From positions 62,001-126,000 of the forward strand of contig DXDN01000008.1 of the NCBI GenBank assembly GCA_019115455.1: a DNA stretch of 64,000 nucleotides, written 5' to 3'. Origin of the DNA: Candidatus Eubacterium faecigallinarum (GTDB lineage: Bacteria > Bacillota > Clostridia > Oscillospirales > Acutalibacteraceae). The position numbers and the translations under genes are program-made. Position 1 is the stretch's first letter, and each line of letters starts with the position of its first letter. Positions 27,281 through 34,922 of the stretch are shown in pieces. The notes beneath the pieces were generated by a model. The model was not told the DNA's origin, did not search any database, and saw only the letters and a list, made by a program, of their open reading frames with translations.

Positions 27281-28972
27281 TTACCCCTCAATTATTTTGC
27301 CGTTTTTGATACGAATATTTTTATTGCATATTTCAATTGCCGCCTTTTTGTGCGACACAATTATACAGGTCATGTTCTCAAGCTGTCTGAGATTTGTCAA
27401 AAACTGTTTTTCAGTCTTTTCGTCAAGTGCCGATGTTGCCTCGTCAAGAAGGAGAATCGGCGCTTTTGAAAGCAGGCTTCTGGCGATCGCCAGGCGCTGT
27501 ATCTGCCCCTCTGACAGTCCGAGTCCTTTCTCTCCGATAACGGTTTCCAGCCCACGAGGAAGCTCATCGATAAACTGCTTGGCACAGCTTACCTCAACCG
27601 CCTGAGCTATTTCATCTTCCGTCACGTCATCGTTGATAAAGGTCAGATTTTCACGTATGGTTCCGGAAACTACCATATTACCCTGTGGCACGTAGGAAAA
27701 CAGCCGTCTGGTATTCTTATCAACGGCAATTTCGCCATCAGTTGTTTTAAGGGTAATACAGCCGTTCTGGGCGTTAAACACGCCGAGAAGGAGCTTTAAG
27801 AGTGTACTCTTGCCGATTCCCGATATACCTGTTATTGCGACAAAATCGCCTTTTTTAACCGTCAGCGAGGTATTGTCGAAAATAACATCCCTGTCGTACT
27901 TGAAGCTGATATTTTTAAATGAGATTTCACGAAGTTCCTTATATGTTTTATCAACGTCTATGGGACATTCGTTTATATGATTTTCTTCCTTAATGGAATC
28001 AATTTCCATAAGCCTTTCGGCAGAAGCTATCATTGAAAAATACTGGGGCATTATTCCCGAAAGGGATGCAAAGGGCGACTGCACCTGATTGACAAGCTGA
28101 ATCATAGCAGTAACGTCGCCGTAGGTCATGCCCCCGGTAAGAATCCTCCAAGCGCCGAACGCCACGGCGAAAACCGTGCCGACGCTGAATACGGTATTAA
28201 GCCCTGTATTTGCGTAAATACTGAAATTTCTTCTTTTTATTTTGGCGATAAAATTGTCTTCCTGAAGTTTATCAGTCTGCTCCTGAATTTTATCCTCCAC
28301 GGAAAACGCCTTTACCACCAGAAGGTTTGACACTGTTTCCTGAATAAAAGATCTGGTTTTGCCCTCGGTTTCCTGAACTTTTTTGTGCAGAGCCTTAAGC
28401 TGTTTTCTAAAAAGCTGAGTAACAGCGAAAACAATGCAGCCGCCTATAAGAAATACAAGTGCAAATATCTTGTCCAGTACAATAAGATAGATAAGCGAAC
28501 TTACAAGCTTAGTTACGAAAAAGATACCCTGCGGCAAAATCTTGGTAAATCCATCGGTAACGATATTCACATCATTGAACATTCTGTTTTGAAGTTCGCC
28601 GGTGTGATACGAAGTTACGGTGGAATAATCCTTTTTCATTATCACGTCAAGCAAATGGTGCTTAAGCACTATATCGAGCCTGCCCTTGCATCTTTCCGAA
28701 ACGCAGCTCCTGATAATGCTCAGGGACATCTGCAGTATTACAACGCCGAGAAGTGCGAGAGCAAATTTTATGATATAGCCAGTATCTTTCATAACGGTGG
28801 CGCCGTCAATAACATTTTTTGAGAAATTAGCAAAAAACACCGACGTCACACCGTGAATAATATTTACGGCAATAAGAAAAGCAAGGGTTGGTATCTGGCT
28901 TTTACATATCTTTAATATCCATTTGATAACCGCTTTGTCCGATTTACTGATTCTGTTTGATTTGCTTTCCAA
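27281..28972 (-). CDS. ABC exporter (fused membrane and ATPase domains)
   Basis: A 563-residue half-transporter. Six membrane segments occupy residues about 20-300, followed by an ATPase domain with Walker A GISGIGKST (near 374), signature LSEGQIQRLAIARSL and Walker B ILLLDEATSALDE. Two copies would form an exporter for a lipid, peptide or drug; the substrate is unknown. The start is a TTG with TAGGAG upstream. It lies 37 bp downstream of a SipW-like peptidase, which makes a peptide substrate worth considering. Confidence 0.88.
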   Translation of the reverse strand: MESKSNRISKSDKAVIKWILKICKSQIPTLAFLIAVNIIHGVTSVFFANFSKNVIDGATVMKDTGYIIKFALALLGVVILQMSLSIIRSCVSERCKGRLDIVLKHHLLDVIMKKDYSTVTSYHTGELQNRMFNDVNIVTDGFTKILPQGIFFVTKLVSSLIYLIVLDKIFALVFLIGGCIVFAVTQLFRKQLKALHKKVQETEGKTRSFIQETVSNLLVVKAFSVEDKIQEQTDKLQEDNFIAKIKRRNFSIYANTGLNTVFSVGTVFAVAFGAWRILTGGMTYGDVTAMIQLVNQVQSPFASLSGIMPQYFSMIASAERLMEIDSIKEENHINECPIDVDKTYKELREISFKNISFKYDRDVIFDNTSLTVKKGDFVAITGISGIGKSTLLKLLLGVFNAQNGCITLKTTDGEIAVDKNTRRLFSYVPQGNMVVSGTIRENLTFINDDVTEDEIAQAVEVSCAKQFIDELPRGLETVIGEKGLGLSEGQIQRLAIARSLLSKAPILLLDEATSALDEKTEKQFLTNLRQLENMTCIIVSHKKAAIEICNKNIRIKNGKIIEG

Positions 28973-29009
28973 ACTGATTTTCTCCTAAATGGTATTGCTT
29001 TATTGCGGA

Positions 29010-29489
29010 CTAACACTCGCCGCTGTTATTTTCGCCGTCCTTTTTGGCGAACAGGTGGCGTTTTAAATAGCTGTATCCCCTTGTAAACAGCAGCAGTACC
29101 GGTCTGACCGGCAGAAGCGCAACCCATATTTTTGAATAAATTTTATAAGGCACGCTGGATGTCAAGTCAACATACCTCCTGCCTTTTTTATAAAAGCCAA
29201 CAAGCACGCCGCATATCATATCATCGGTAACATACTCTTTTTTCAAAAGATTGTCGCCGACAATAACATAATGGTCATCGCACACCTTGACTACACGGTG
29301 CATTATGTATTTGCCGTTTTCCGTAACGTAGACAGGCACATCGTATTTCTTAAGCCTGCCCTTGTTCTTAACAACTATAATATTATCCTGCTGCTGATGG
29401 ATGAGCGGTTCCATTGACCTGCCCCATGTCAGCCCCGTATACTTTCCGGTGGTGTCAAGTATTTCCTTTATCGACTTAAAATCGCTCAT
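29010..29489 (-). CDS. S24/S26-type peptidase (SipW-like signal peptidase)
   Basis: A 159-residue serine peptidase domain. The nucleophile lies in TWGRSMEPLI (Ser about residue 23), the candidate base is the histidine of YIMHRVVKV (about 62), and VGDN follows, the box order of SipW/ER-type signal peptidases that use histidine instead of lysine. There is no N-terminal membrane segment, but residues about 118-138 are hydrophobic. The substrate is unknown. The start at 29489 is fixed because the promoter lies within the longer upstream frame; CCGGAG lies 6 nt before it. Confidence 0.75.
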   Translation of the reverse strand: MSDFKSIKEILDTTGKYTGLTWGRSMEPLIHQQQDNIIVVKNKGRLKKYDVPVYVTENGKYIMHRVVKVCDDHYVIVGDNLLKKEYVTDDMICGVLVGFYKKGRRYVDLTSSVPYKIYSKIWVALLPVRPVLLLFTRGYSYLKRHLFAKKDGENNSGEC

Positions 29490-29526
29490 ATGAATCTCCG
29501 GCGAAACTTTTAGTTTAGTATATTTA

Positions 29527-29555
29527 ATTATAACAGAACGCCGCATTTTATGCAA
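29527..29555 (-). promoter_or_regulatory. Promoter of the SipW-like peptidase and ABC exporter genes
   Basis: TTGCAT at 29550-29555, a 17-bp spacer and TATAAT at 29527-29532. It likely drives the peptidase, exporter, GH2 and cyclophilin genes. Confidence 0.8.
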
Positions 29556-29590
29556 TATTTATGATAAACAAGCGTAATGCCCTATCACAT

Positions 29591-29619
29591 TTGACAAAAT
29601 CATTTAAATATGATAATAT
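29591..29619 (+). promoter_or_regulatory. Promoter of the COG2509-type flavoprotein gene
   Basis: TTGACA at 29591-29596, a 17-bp spacer and TAATAT at 29614-29619 with an upstream TG-like GA. The leader is about 75 nt. Confidence 0.75.
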
Positions 29620-29645
29620 AATATGCAATAGAAAGCGTGCATCAT

Positions 29646-29676
29646 GTCGGACTGTTGCGGTCCGGCTATTTTTTTT
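29646..29676 (+). promoter_or_regulatory. Terminator-like leader hairpin (possible attenuator)
   Basis: GTCGGAC (29646-29652) pairs with GTCCGGC (29660-29666) around a 7-nt loop and is followed by eight T after TA. It lies between the promoter and the ribosome-binding site of the flavoprotein gene. The leader family was not recognised. Confidence 0.6.
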
Positions 29677-29699
29677 GCTTTGCAAAAGGAGTTGCTAAT

Positions 29700-31097
29700 A
29701 TGGATTACGATTTGATTATTGTAGGGTCAGGACCGGCAGGTATCTTTACTGCTTTAGAACTTATCAAGCATTCAACAAAGAAAAAGATGCTTCTGATTGA
29801 AAAAGGAAAGCCGGTTGAAAAAAGGCATTGTCCAAAGGATAAAACAGGAAAATGCGTAAACTGCAAGCCAAGCTGTGCCATAACTACAGGATTTTCAGGC
29901 GCAGGCGCTTTTTCTGACGGCAAGCTTAGCTTAAGCTATGAGGTTGGCGGTGATCTTCCAGATCTTATCGGCAGCGACCTTGCTCAGGAGCTTATTGACT
30001 ATACGGACAGAATATATCTTGAATTCGGCGCTGACACCAAAGTTGAGGGTGTATATACAGGCGAAGCGATAAAGGAAATAAGGAAGAATGCCATTAAGGC
30101 GGGACTTAAGCTTGTTGACTGCCCGATACGTCATCTCGGCACCGAAAAAGCACAGGAGCTTTACTACAGGATTCAGACATTCTTAGCTGAAAACGGCGTG
30201 GACATGATGTTTTCAACCGAGTGCAAAAATATAATTCTTGACGGCAAAGTATGCAAGGGAGTAATAATTGACGACCACGGCACCGATAAGAACATCACCA
30301 GCAACGAGGTTGTTATCGCCACAGGAAGAAGAGGTGCCGACTGGCTTGAAAAGCTGTGCACAGAGCATAATATTGCCCATAATCCTGGAACCGTTGACAT
30401 CGGCGTGCGTGTTGAGTGCAGAAACGAGGTTATGGAAAAGGTCAACGAAACGCTTTACGAGTCAAAGCTCATAGGTTATCCAAAGCCTTGGAAAAACAAG
30501 GTTCGCACCTTCTGCCAGAATCCCGGCGGCTTTGTAGCCCAGGAGAATTATGACAATGACCTTGCAGTAGTAAACGGTCACAGCTATAAGGACAAGAAAA
30601 GCGAGAACACAAATCTCGCAATTCTTGTAAGCCACAACTTTACAGAGCCGTTCAACCAGCCTATCGAATACGCCCAGAAAGTTGGAGAACTGACCAACAT
30701 GCTGGGTGACGGACGCATACTTGTTCAGCGTTTCGGCGATATCCTTGACGGAAAAAGGACATGGCAGCACGAGCTTTCAAAAAGCAATGTTAAGCCGACT
30801 CTCAAGGACGCAGTTGCAGGCGACATTACTGCGGCAATGCCCTACAGAGCCATGACAAACATTATTGAATTTATCAAGATGCTGGATATTGTTGTGCCGG
30901 GATTTGCCTCCACGGAAACGCTGCTGTACAGTCCCGAGCTTAAATTCTACAGCAACAAAGTCAGAATGGACCGCGACCTTAACACCAACATCAAAGGACT
31001 TCACTGTCTGGGCGACAGCTCCGGCTGGACCAGAGGGCTTATGATGGCAAGCGTCATGGGCGTCCTTATGGGACGCAAGCTTGCGGAATATGAATAA
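29700..31097 (+). CDS. FAD-dependent dehydrogenase (COG2509 type)
   Basis: A 465-residue flavoprotein. The N-terminal IIVGSGPAGIFTALEL motif binds FAD; a cysteine cluster follows (CPKDKTGKCVNCKPSC, residues about 44-59) and then GFSGAGAFSDGKL, typical of the uncharacterised COG2509 family. The C-terminal GLHCLGDSSGWTRGLMMASVMG closes the flavin site. The cysteines could hold a metal or Fe-S centre; the substrate is unknown. The ATG at 29700 has AAAAGGAG upstream; the longer frame would start inside the leader hairpin. Confidence 0.85.
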   Translation: MDYDLIIVGSGPAGIFTALELIKHSTKKKMLLIEKGKPVEKRHCPKDKTGKCVNCKPSCAITTGFSGAGAFSDGKLSLSYEVGGDLPDLIGSDLAQELIDYTDRIYLEFGADTKVEGVYTGEAIKEIRKNAIKAGLKLVDCPIRHLGTEKAQELYYRIQTFLAENGVDMMFSTECKNIILDGKVCKGVIIDDHGTDKNITSNEVVIATGRRGADWLEKLCTEHNIAHNPGTVDIGVRVECRNEVMEKVNETLYESKLIGYPKPWKNKVRTFCQNPGGFVAQENYDNDLAVVNGHSYKDKKSENTNLAILVSHNFTEPFNQPIEYAQKVGELTNMLGDGRILVQRFGDILDGKRTWQHELSKSNVKPTLKDAVAGDITAAMPYRAMTNIIEFIKMLDIVVPGFASTETLLYSPELKFYSNKVRMDRDLNTNIKGLHCLGDSSGWTRGLMMASVMGVLMGRKLAEYE

Positions 31098-31101
31098 CAA
31101 C

Positions 31102-31138
31102 AAAACCTCCGGCTGAATGGCTCAGCCGGAGGTTTTTA
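31102..31138. terminator. Bidirectional terminator after the flavoprotein gene
   Basis: AAAACCTCCGGCTGA pairs with its near-perfect complement across a short loop, with T runs on both strands, serving the convergent flavoprotein and P-loop genes. Confidence 0.9.
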
Positions 31139-31145
31139 TATATAA

Positions 31146-31550
31146 TCATGAGGCGTATTCGTAATGCATATCCTCATAGTCGTCATCACTGCAGATTGAA
31201 AAATGAAAGTTGACATTCGTGTTTTCTGAAAGCTTTGAAACAATTTCAATAAAATCATTGATATCCGTATTTCCGGGGATAATATCGCGCGTTGAATCGA
31301 TAAACACATCTGTCAGATCATAATCCCCGGCGCAAAGGCCAATCAGAAAACCATAAAAAACAATACTGCTGTTCAGATTATAATCCCCCACGTCAATAAA
31401 GCGGATATTTGACGGCAAAAGCAAAGACAGCTTTTTCCCTTTATCAATACAAACAACATTGCCCTTACTTTTTTTAGCGGTATCCACCACTTTTTCAACA
31501 AGCTGCTTTGTTTTCCCTGTTCCGCTGCTCCCGACTATAAGATTTACCAT
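31146..31550 (-). CDS. Small P-loop NTPase of unknown function
   Basis: A 134-residue protein with a clear Walker A, VGSSGTGKT (residues 6-14), and a Walker B-like DLTDVFIDST (about 78-87). It is much smaller than most P-loop NTPases and ends in an acidic tail. I do not recognise a characterised family; some relatives are loosely labelled as PilT-like ATPases without support. It is monocistronic, and a 17-bp palindrome lies 28 bp upstream, which suggests specific regulation. Confidence 0.75.
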   Translation of the reverse strand: MVNLIVGSSGTGKTKQLVEKVVDTAKKSKGNVVCIDKGKKLSLLLPSNIRFIDVGDYNLNSSIVFYGFLIGLCAGDYDLTDVFIDSTRDIIPGNTDINDFIEIVSKLSENTNVNFHFSICSDDDYEDMHYEYAS

Positions 31551-31577
31551 ATTCTATCACCTTTGTCTGAAAATTTT

Positions 31578-31594
31578 TGTAAACTTTGTTTACA
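31578..31594 (-). promoter_or_regulatory. Palindromic operator upstream of the P-loop gene
   Basis: TGTAAAC-TTT-GTTTACA is a perfect inverted repeat located where a repressor would cover the promoter of the gene starting at 31550. The regulator is not identified. Confidence 0.55.
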
Positions 31595-31705
31595 ATGCAA
31601 TCATAATTGGTAAAAATAAACTGCCGATAAAGGATTTGATAATAGAAAGCAAATAAAAAGAAAACAAATTTTTAACAGCATACTTAAACAGTAGAAAAAT
31701 GGAAA

Positions 31706-32662
31706 TTATTGTTGTAATCTGTCTAACTCCCTTTCCATCCATCTGACATACAAATTATAATCCGTCATCTTTATGTCAGCAAGAATACTGCAGTACGCTT
31801 CATTGAAAAGACCATAAAAGGCGCATTTGGCGTCAACCATTTCTGATACAGGATATTTTGATTTATAGGTTTCATACAGATTAAACCGATCTCCAGTAAA
31901 ATTTCGCAACTGGAACAAATCAAACTCCCTGTCTGCCCATTTGCTTTCCAGCGGGTCAATGACCGCAGTTACATTCAATTTATTATCACACATTATGTTT
32001 ACCACGTTCAAATCGCCGTGTACCAGCGAGGGCTTTGTCACAGGCTCCTGAAAAATCCATTCAAATTTATTCCAAGCACTTTCCATCAACTCGACTGTTT
32101 TTTGAGAAAACAGTTTGTCAGATTGTTTGGCTGTATTCAATATTTCGGCAGCAAAAGGTTTATAATAATCAAACCAGTTGTCATACACTGCATGTCCTGT
32201 TAAACCGAATTTATCGTTCGTCCTGTCATGCCACGCACCCATAGCATCGGTAATACAGTTAGCAAAATTCTGTTTTCTGGCTCTTGACACAAAAGATAAT
32301 TTGACCGGCGAAAATGAGGAAAGAACATCTTTGCCCTGCATATATTCCATGCATATAAAATCCATTGGTATACTGTCCGTTTCGTCAAAGGTAAAATAAA
32401 CCCGCGGCACAGGCACAGGGCAGTTTTCCCTTAGGAGAGATAAATCCCTTGCCTCAGCTTTATGCATACCGGATGTTAGACACGCTTTGATAACAAGTTT
32501 GTAGGGTGCTTTATTGATTTGCGCAAAATACACATATCCGAAATATCCGCCGCCAATATATTTTATATTTTTAATTTCACACTGATAATAATTAGTTATA
32601 ACCGAATCTGCATATTTAAGCACGGATTCTCGACTAACTTTTTTTATGACTCTTTTATTCAT
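31706..32662 (-). CDS. APH-family small-molecule kinase
   Basis: A 318-residue protein of the aminoglycoside phosphotransferase/choline kinase fold. The catalytic loop VHGDLNVVNIMC (about residue 216) and the metal-binding VIDPLESKWADREFDLF (about 235) are intact, as is the N-terminal glycine-rich loop YIGGGYFGYVY. It should transfer phosphate from ATP to a small hydroxylated compound such as a sugar, homoserine or antibiotic; the substrate is not readable. The ATG at 32662 follows GGTGGA. It lies 19 bp downstream of the GNAT gene and is probably co-transcribed with it. Confidence 0.82.
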   Translation of the reverse strand: MNKRVIKKVSRESVLKYADSVITNYYQCEIKNIKYIGGGYFGYVYFAQINKAPYKLVIKACLTSGMHKAEARDLSLLRENCPVPVPRVYFTFDETDSIPMDFICMEYMQGKDVLSSFSPVKLSFVSRARKQNFANCITDAMGAWHDRTNDKFGLTGHAVYDNWFDYYKPFAAEILNTAKQSDKLFSQKTVELMESAWNKFEWIFQEPVTKPSLVHGDLNVVNIMCDNKLNVTAVIDPLESKWADREFDLFQLRNFTGDRFNLYETYKSKYPVSEMVDAKCAFYGLFNEAYCSILADIKMTDYNLYVRWMERELDRLQQ

Positions 32663-32681
32663 GTCAATTTCCACCCGACCG

Positions 32682-33233
32682 CTATCTGCTGATAAATCTG
32701 TAAATTTTATACAGCACTTTACCCAGATAGTTTTCCATAAGTTTATAGTATTCCGTCTGCAATACGCCGTTTCCCTGGGCGCTGAAGCACATCATATCAT
32801 ACACGACGTCGCCTTCCTTGATCTGATAATCCAGAGTAAAAAATCCGTTTTTCTCATAAAAGGCTCTTCTTTTAAGGCGCTGTTCATAATTCGGACTGTT
32901 TTCACTGACCTCCTCAATATTGAGAACGATTCTGTATCTGCCGAACTTTTCCTCAACAGCCTTTAAAACCCTGCTGCCGTATCCCTGTCCCCTGCATTCA
33001 GGAGCGATAGCTAAATAAAAGACAAATAGAATATCATGATAAATCACACAATACAGCAAGCCCACAAATTGATTGTCATCATATATTCCGAAAAAGTCGG
33101 CGCCTTTCTTTTTCGCCTTACGCTTCAGGATAAAATAAGGCATCCGCTCAGCAGCCGGAAAAGCGTTAATATATAATTCTTTAATGGATTCTTCAACTTT
33201 ACTATCCTTATATATATTTCTGAATTCAAGCAT
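32682..33233 (-). CDS. GNAT family acetyltransferase
   Basis: A 183-residue N-acetyltransferase. The acetyl-CoA-binding motif AIAPECRGQGYGSRVLK (about residues 80-96) is clear, preceded by the beta-strand region FVGLLYCVIYHDILFVFYL. The acceptor is unknown. The start at 33233 is supported by GGTGA upstream and by a promoter lying in the longer frame. Together with the APH-type kinase it forms a two-gene unit of transferases that could modify a shared small molecule, which is inference. Confidence 0.85.
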   Translation of the reverse strand: MLEFRNIYKDSKVEESIKELYINAFPAAERMPYFILKRKAKKKGADFFGIYDDNQFVGLLYCVIYHDILFVFYLAIAPECRGQGYGSRVLKAVEEKFGRYRIVLNIEEVSENSPNYEQRLKRRAFYEKNGFFTLDYQIKEGDVVYDMMCFSAQGNGVLQTEYYKLMENYLGKVLYKIYRFISR

Positions 33234-33249
33234 ATTCATCACCGATTCA

Positions 33250-33278
33250 AATATATCATAACAAAGGCTTGTTTGCAA
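33250..33278 (-). promoter_or_regulatory. Promoter of the GNAT-kinase genes
   Basis: TTGCAA at 33273-33278, a 17-bp spacer and TATATT at 33250-33255. The predicted leader is about 10 nt. Confidence 0.65.
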
Positions 33279-33279
33279 C

Positions 33280-33308
33280 TCATATTAAATCGTTAAAAAG
33301 AATAATAT
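33280..33308 (+). promoter_or_regulatory. Candidate SigE-type promoter of sigK
   Basis: TCATATT at 33280-33286, a 14-bp spacer and AATAATAT at 33301-33308 resemble the SigE pattern (ATATT at -35, CATACA-T at -10). sigK is known to be SigE-dependent in Bacillus, so the location makes sense, but the -10 match is partial. Confidence 0.4.
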
Positions 33309-33324
33309 TTTTTAGGTGATGAAA

Positions 33325-34023
33325 ATGTTCAGTGCTTTATTATCCGCTATCAGCGCACACTTAATTTATTTTATTCTGCACATTCAAAATTCCTCCAGCT
33401 TTCCCAAACCGCTGTCGCCCAAAGAGGAGGCAGAAATGCTAAAAAGAATGGAACAAGGTGACAAAAACGCCCGGGGAATACTGATTGAGAGAAATCTTAG
33501 ACTTGTAAGCCACATTGTAAAAAAATACTATTCGAAAACAAATGATACTGACGACCTTATCAGCATCGGCACCATAGGTCTTATAAAAGGCATAGATACG
33601 TTTAACGCAAATAAAGGCACAAAGCTTGCAACATATGCCTCAAAATGTATAGAAAATGAAATACTTATGCATTTTCGAACCAGCAGAAAACAGGCAAACG
33701 ACGTATACTTAAATGACACACTTGAGGTTGACAAGGACGGAAATCCACTCACCATTGAGGACACTGTAAGCAGTCCGGAGGATATGGCGGAAAATCTTGA
33801 GGTAAAGATGAACTGGGAAAAGGTATCCAAGATAATTGAAAAAATGGATGACGAAAGAGAAAAGGAGATAATTATACTCAGATACGGACTTAATAACAAA
33901 AAGCCCCTGACTCAACGTGAGGTTGCTCAGAGGCTGGATATAAGCCGAAGCTATGTATCAAGAATTGAAAAAAAGGTAATAAAGGATATCAGAAACAAAA
34001 TAGATAATGATGATAAAGAATAG
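33325..34023 (+). CDS. sigK: Sporulation sigma factor SigK
   Basis: A 232-residue late mother-cell sigma factor. A hydrophobic N-terminus (FSALLSAISAHLIYFILHI, residues 2-20) forms the pro-sequence removed by SpoIVFB-type proteolysis in related species. Region 2 (LRLVSHIVKKYYSKTNDTDDLISIG) and region 4 (EVAQRLDISRSYVSRIEKKV) are complete. The gene is uninterrupted; there is no skin element. The ATG at 33325 has AGGTGAT upstream. Its stop codon abuts the stop of the convergent fumarase gene. Confidence 0.96.
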   Translation: MFSALLSAISAHLIYFILHIQNSSSFPKPLSPKEEAEMLKRMEQGDKNARGILIERNLRLVSHIVKKYYSKTNDTDDLISIGTIGLIKGIDTFNANKGTKLATYASKCIENEILMHFRTSRKQANDVYLNDTLEVDKDGNPLTIEDTVSSPEDMAENLEVKMNWEKVSKIIEKMDDEREKEIIILRYGLNNKKPLTQREVAQRLDISRSYVSRIEKKVIKDIRNKIDNDDKE

Positions 34024-34557
34024 CTATTTGCTTCTTTTAAAAATATTTCCGCCGCTGCAGTCAATAGCTACTGTCAGAGGAAAATGGTCAAAAGTGAGTC
34101 TTTTTACCGACTCGCATCCGAGGTCCTCAAAAGCAATAACCTCGCAGGAGGTAATACACTTTGAAGCAAGCGCACCTGCCCCGCCTATAGCGCACAGGTA
34201 AACCGCCTTATTTCTGACGATAGCGTCACAGACAGCCTGATTACGCTCACCCTTGCCAACCATGGCTACCAGTCCCCTGTCGAGAAAGTCCGGAGCGTAC
34301 ACGTCCATTCTGCCTGAGGTTGTAGGTCCACAGGAGCCGACAGCTAAGTTTTCAGGCGCCGGAGTAGGTCCGGCATAATATATAACTGCATCCTTTAAAT
34401 CATAGGGAATCGGTTCGTTTTTCTCTATCAGCTCGGCGATACGCTTATGAGCGGCGTCACGTGAGGTGTAAACCGTGCCGGACAGTACTACTCTGTCCCC
34501 TGCTTTCAACACAGGAGCATATTCCCTGAGCTGTTCAGTATTAATATTATATTCCAT
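34024..34557 (-). CDS. Class I fumarase beta subunit (fumarate hydratase C-terminal domain)
   Basis: A 177-residue subunit of the two-part Fe-S fumarase/tartrate dehydratase family, which interconverts fumarate and malate. The motifs AGDRVVLSGTVYTSRDAAHKR, YYAGPTPA, GSCGPTTSGRMD and MVGKGER are typical. The alpha subunit, which holds the 4Fe-4S cysteines and is normally encoded next to it, is absent here and elsewhere in the window. The start shares a base with the stop of the coiled-coil gene upstream, so the two are translationally coupled. L-tartrate dehydratase beta is an alternative. Confidence 0.88.
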   Translation of the reverse strand: MEYNINTEQLREYAPVLKAGDRVVLSGTVYTSRDAAHKRIAELIEKNEPIPYDLKDAVIYYAGPTPAPENLAVGSCGPTTSGRMDVYAPDFLDRGLVAMVGKGERNQAVCDAIVRNKAVYLCAIGGAGALASKCITSCEVIAFEDLGCESVKRLTFDHFPLTVAIDCSGGNIFKRSK

Positions 34558-34796
34558 TATTTACCCAGTTCTTTTTTCAGCGCTCTGTTTTCTTCTTTAA
34601 GCGCCTTATTTTCTTCCTCCAGCGTTTCAAGCATCGAGATATTTTGCTTAAGCTCACGGCTGATTGATTTAAGCTGGAAATCAAGATTTGCATTGACTAT
34701 CTCAAGTCTCTGACATTCAAAATTAACGTCCTCAAGGGCTGCCATAAGACGAGATATTTCATTTACTAATTCTTGAAGATCATTTTTATCCGCCAA
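34557..34796 (-). CDS. Small coiled-coil protein of unknown function
   Basis: A protein of about 79 residues, helical throughout, ending in a leucine-zipper-like coil rich in Glu and Lys (MLETLEEENKALKEEN, about 55-70). No domain is recognised. It is translationally coupled to the fumarase beta gene. The start is uncertain: TTG at 34796 has AAGGGTGA at a good distance, while a GTG at 34805 lies too close to that site. Confidence 0.6.
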   Translation of the reverse strand: MADKNDLQELVNEISRLMAALEDVNFECQRLEIVNANLDFQLKSISRELKQNISMLETLEEENKALKEENRALKKELGK

Positions 34797-34827
34797 GTGA
34801 CTCACCCTTTCAAATAGTAACTAATCA

Positions 34828-34866
34828 AATAAAAACACAAAAGAGGTTGCTTTCACAACCTCTTTT
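34828..34866 (-). terminator. Terminator after the downstream foldase gene
   Basis: AAAAGAGGTTG pairs with CAACCTCTTTT across a loop of about 5 nt, followed by TGTTTTTATT on the minus strand. Confidence 0.85.
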
Positions 34867-34922
34867 ATTTTATATTCAAGGTTGATAATAACAAGATATT
34901 ACTGTCATCAGTATTCTCATTA

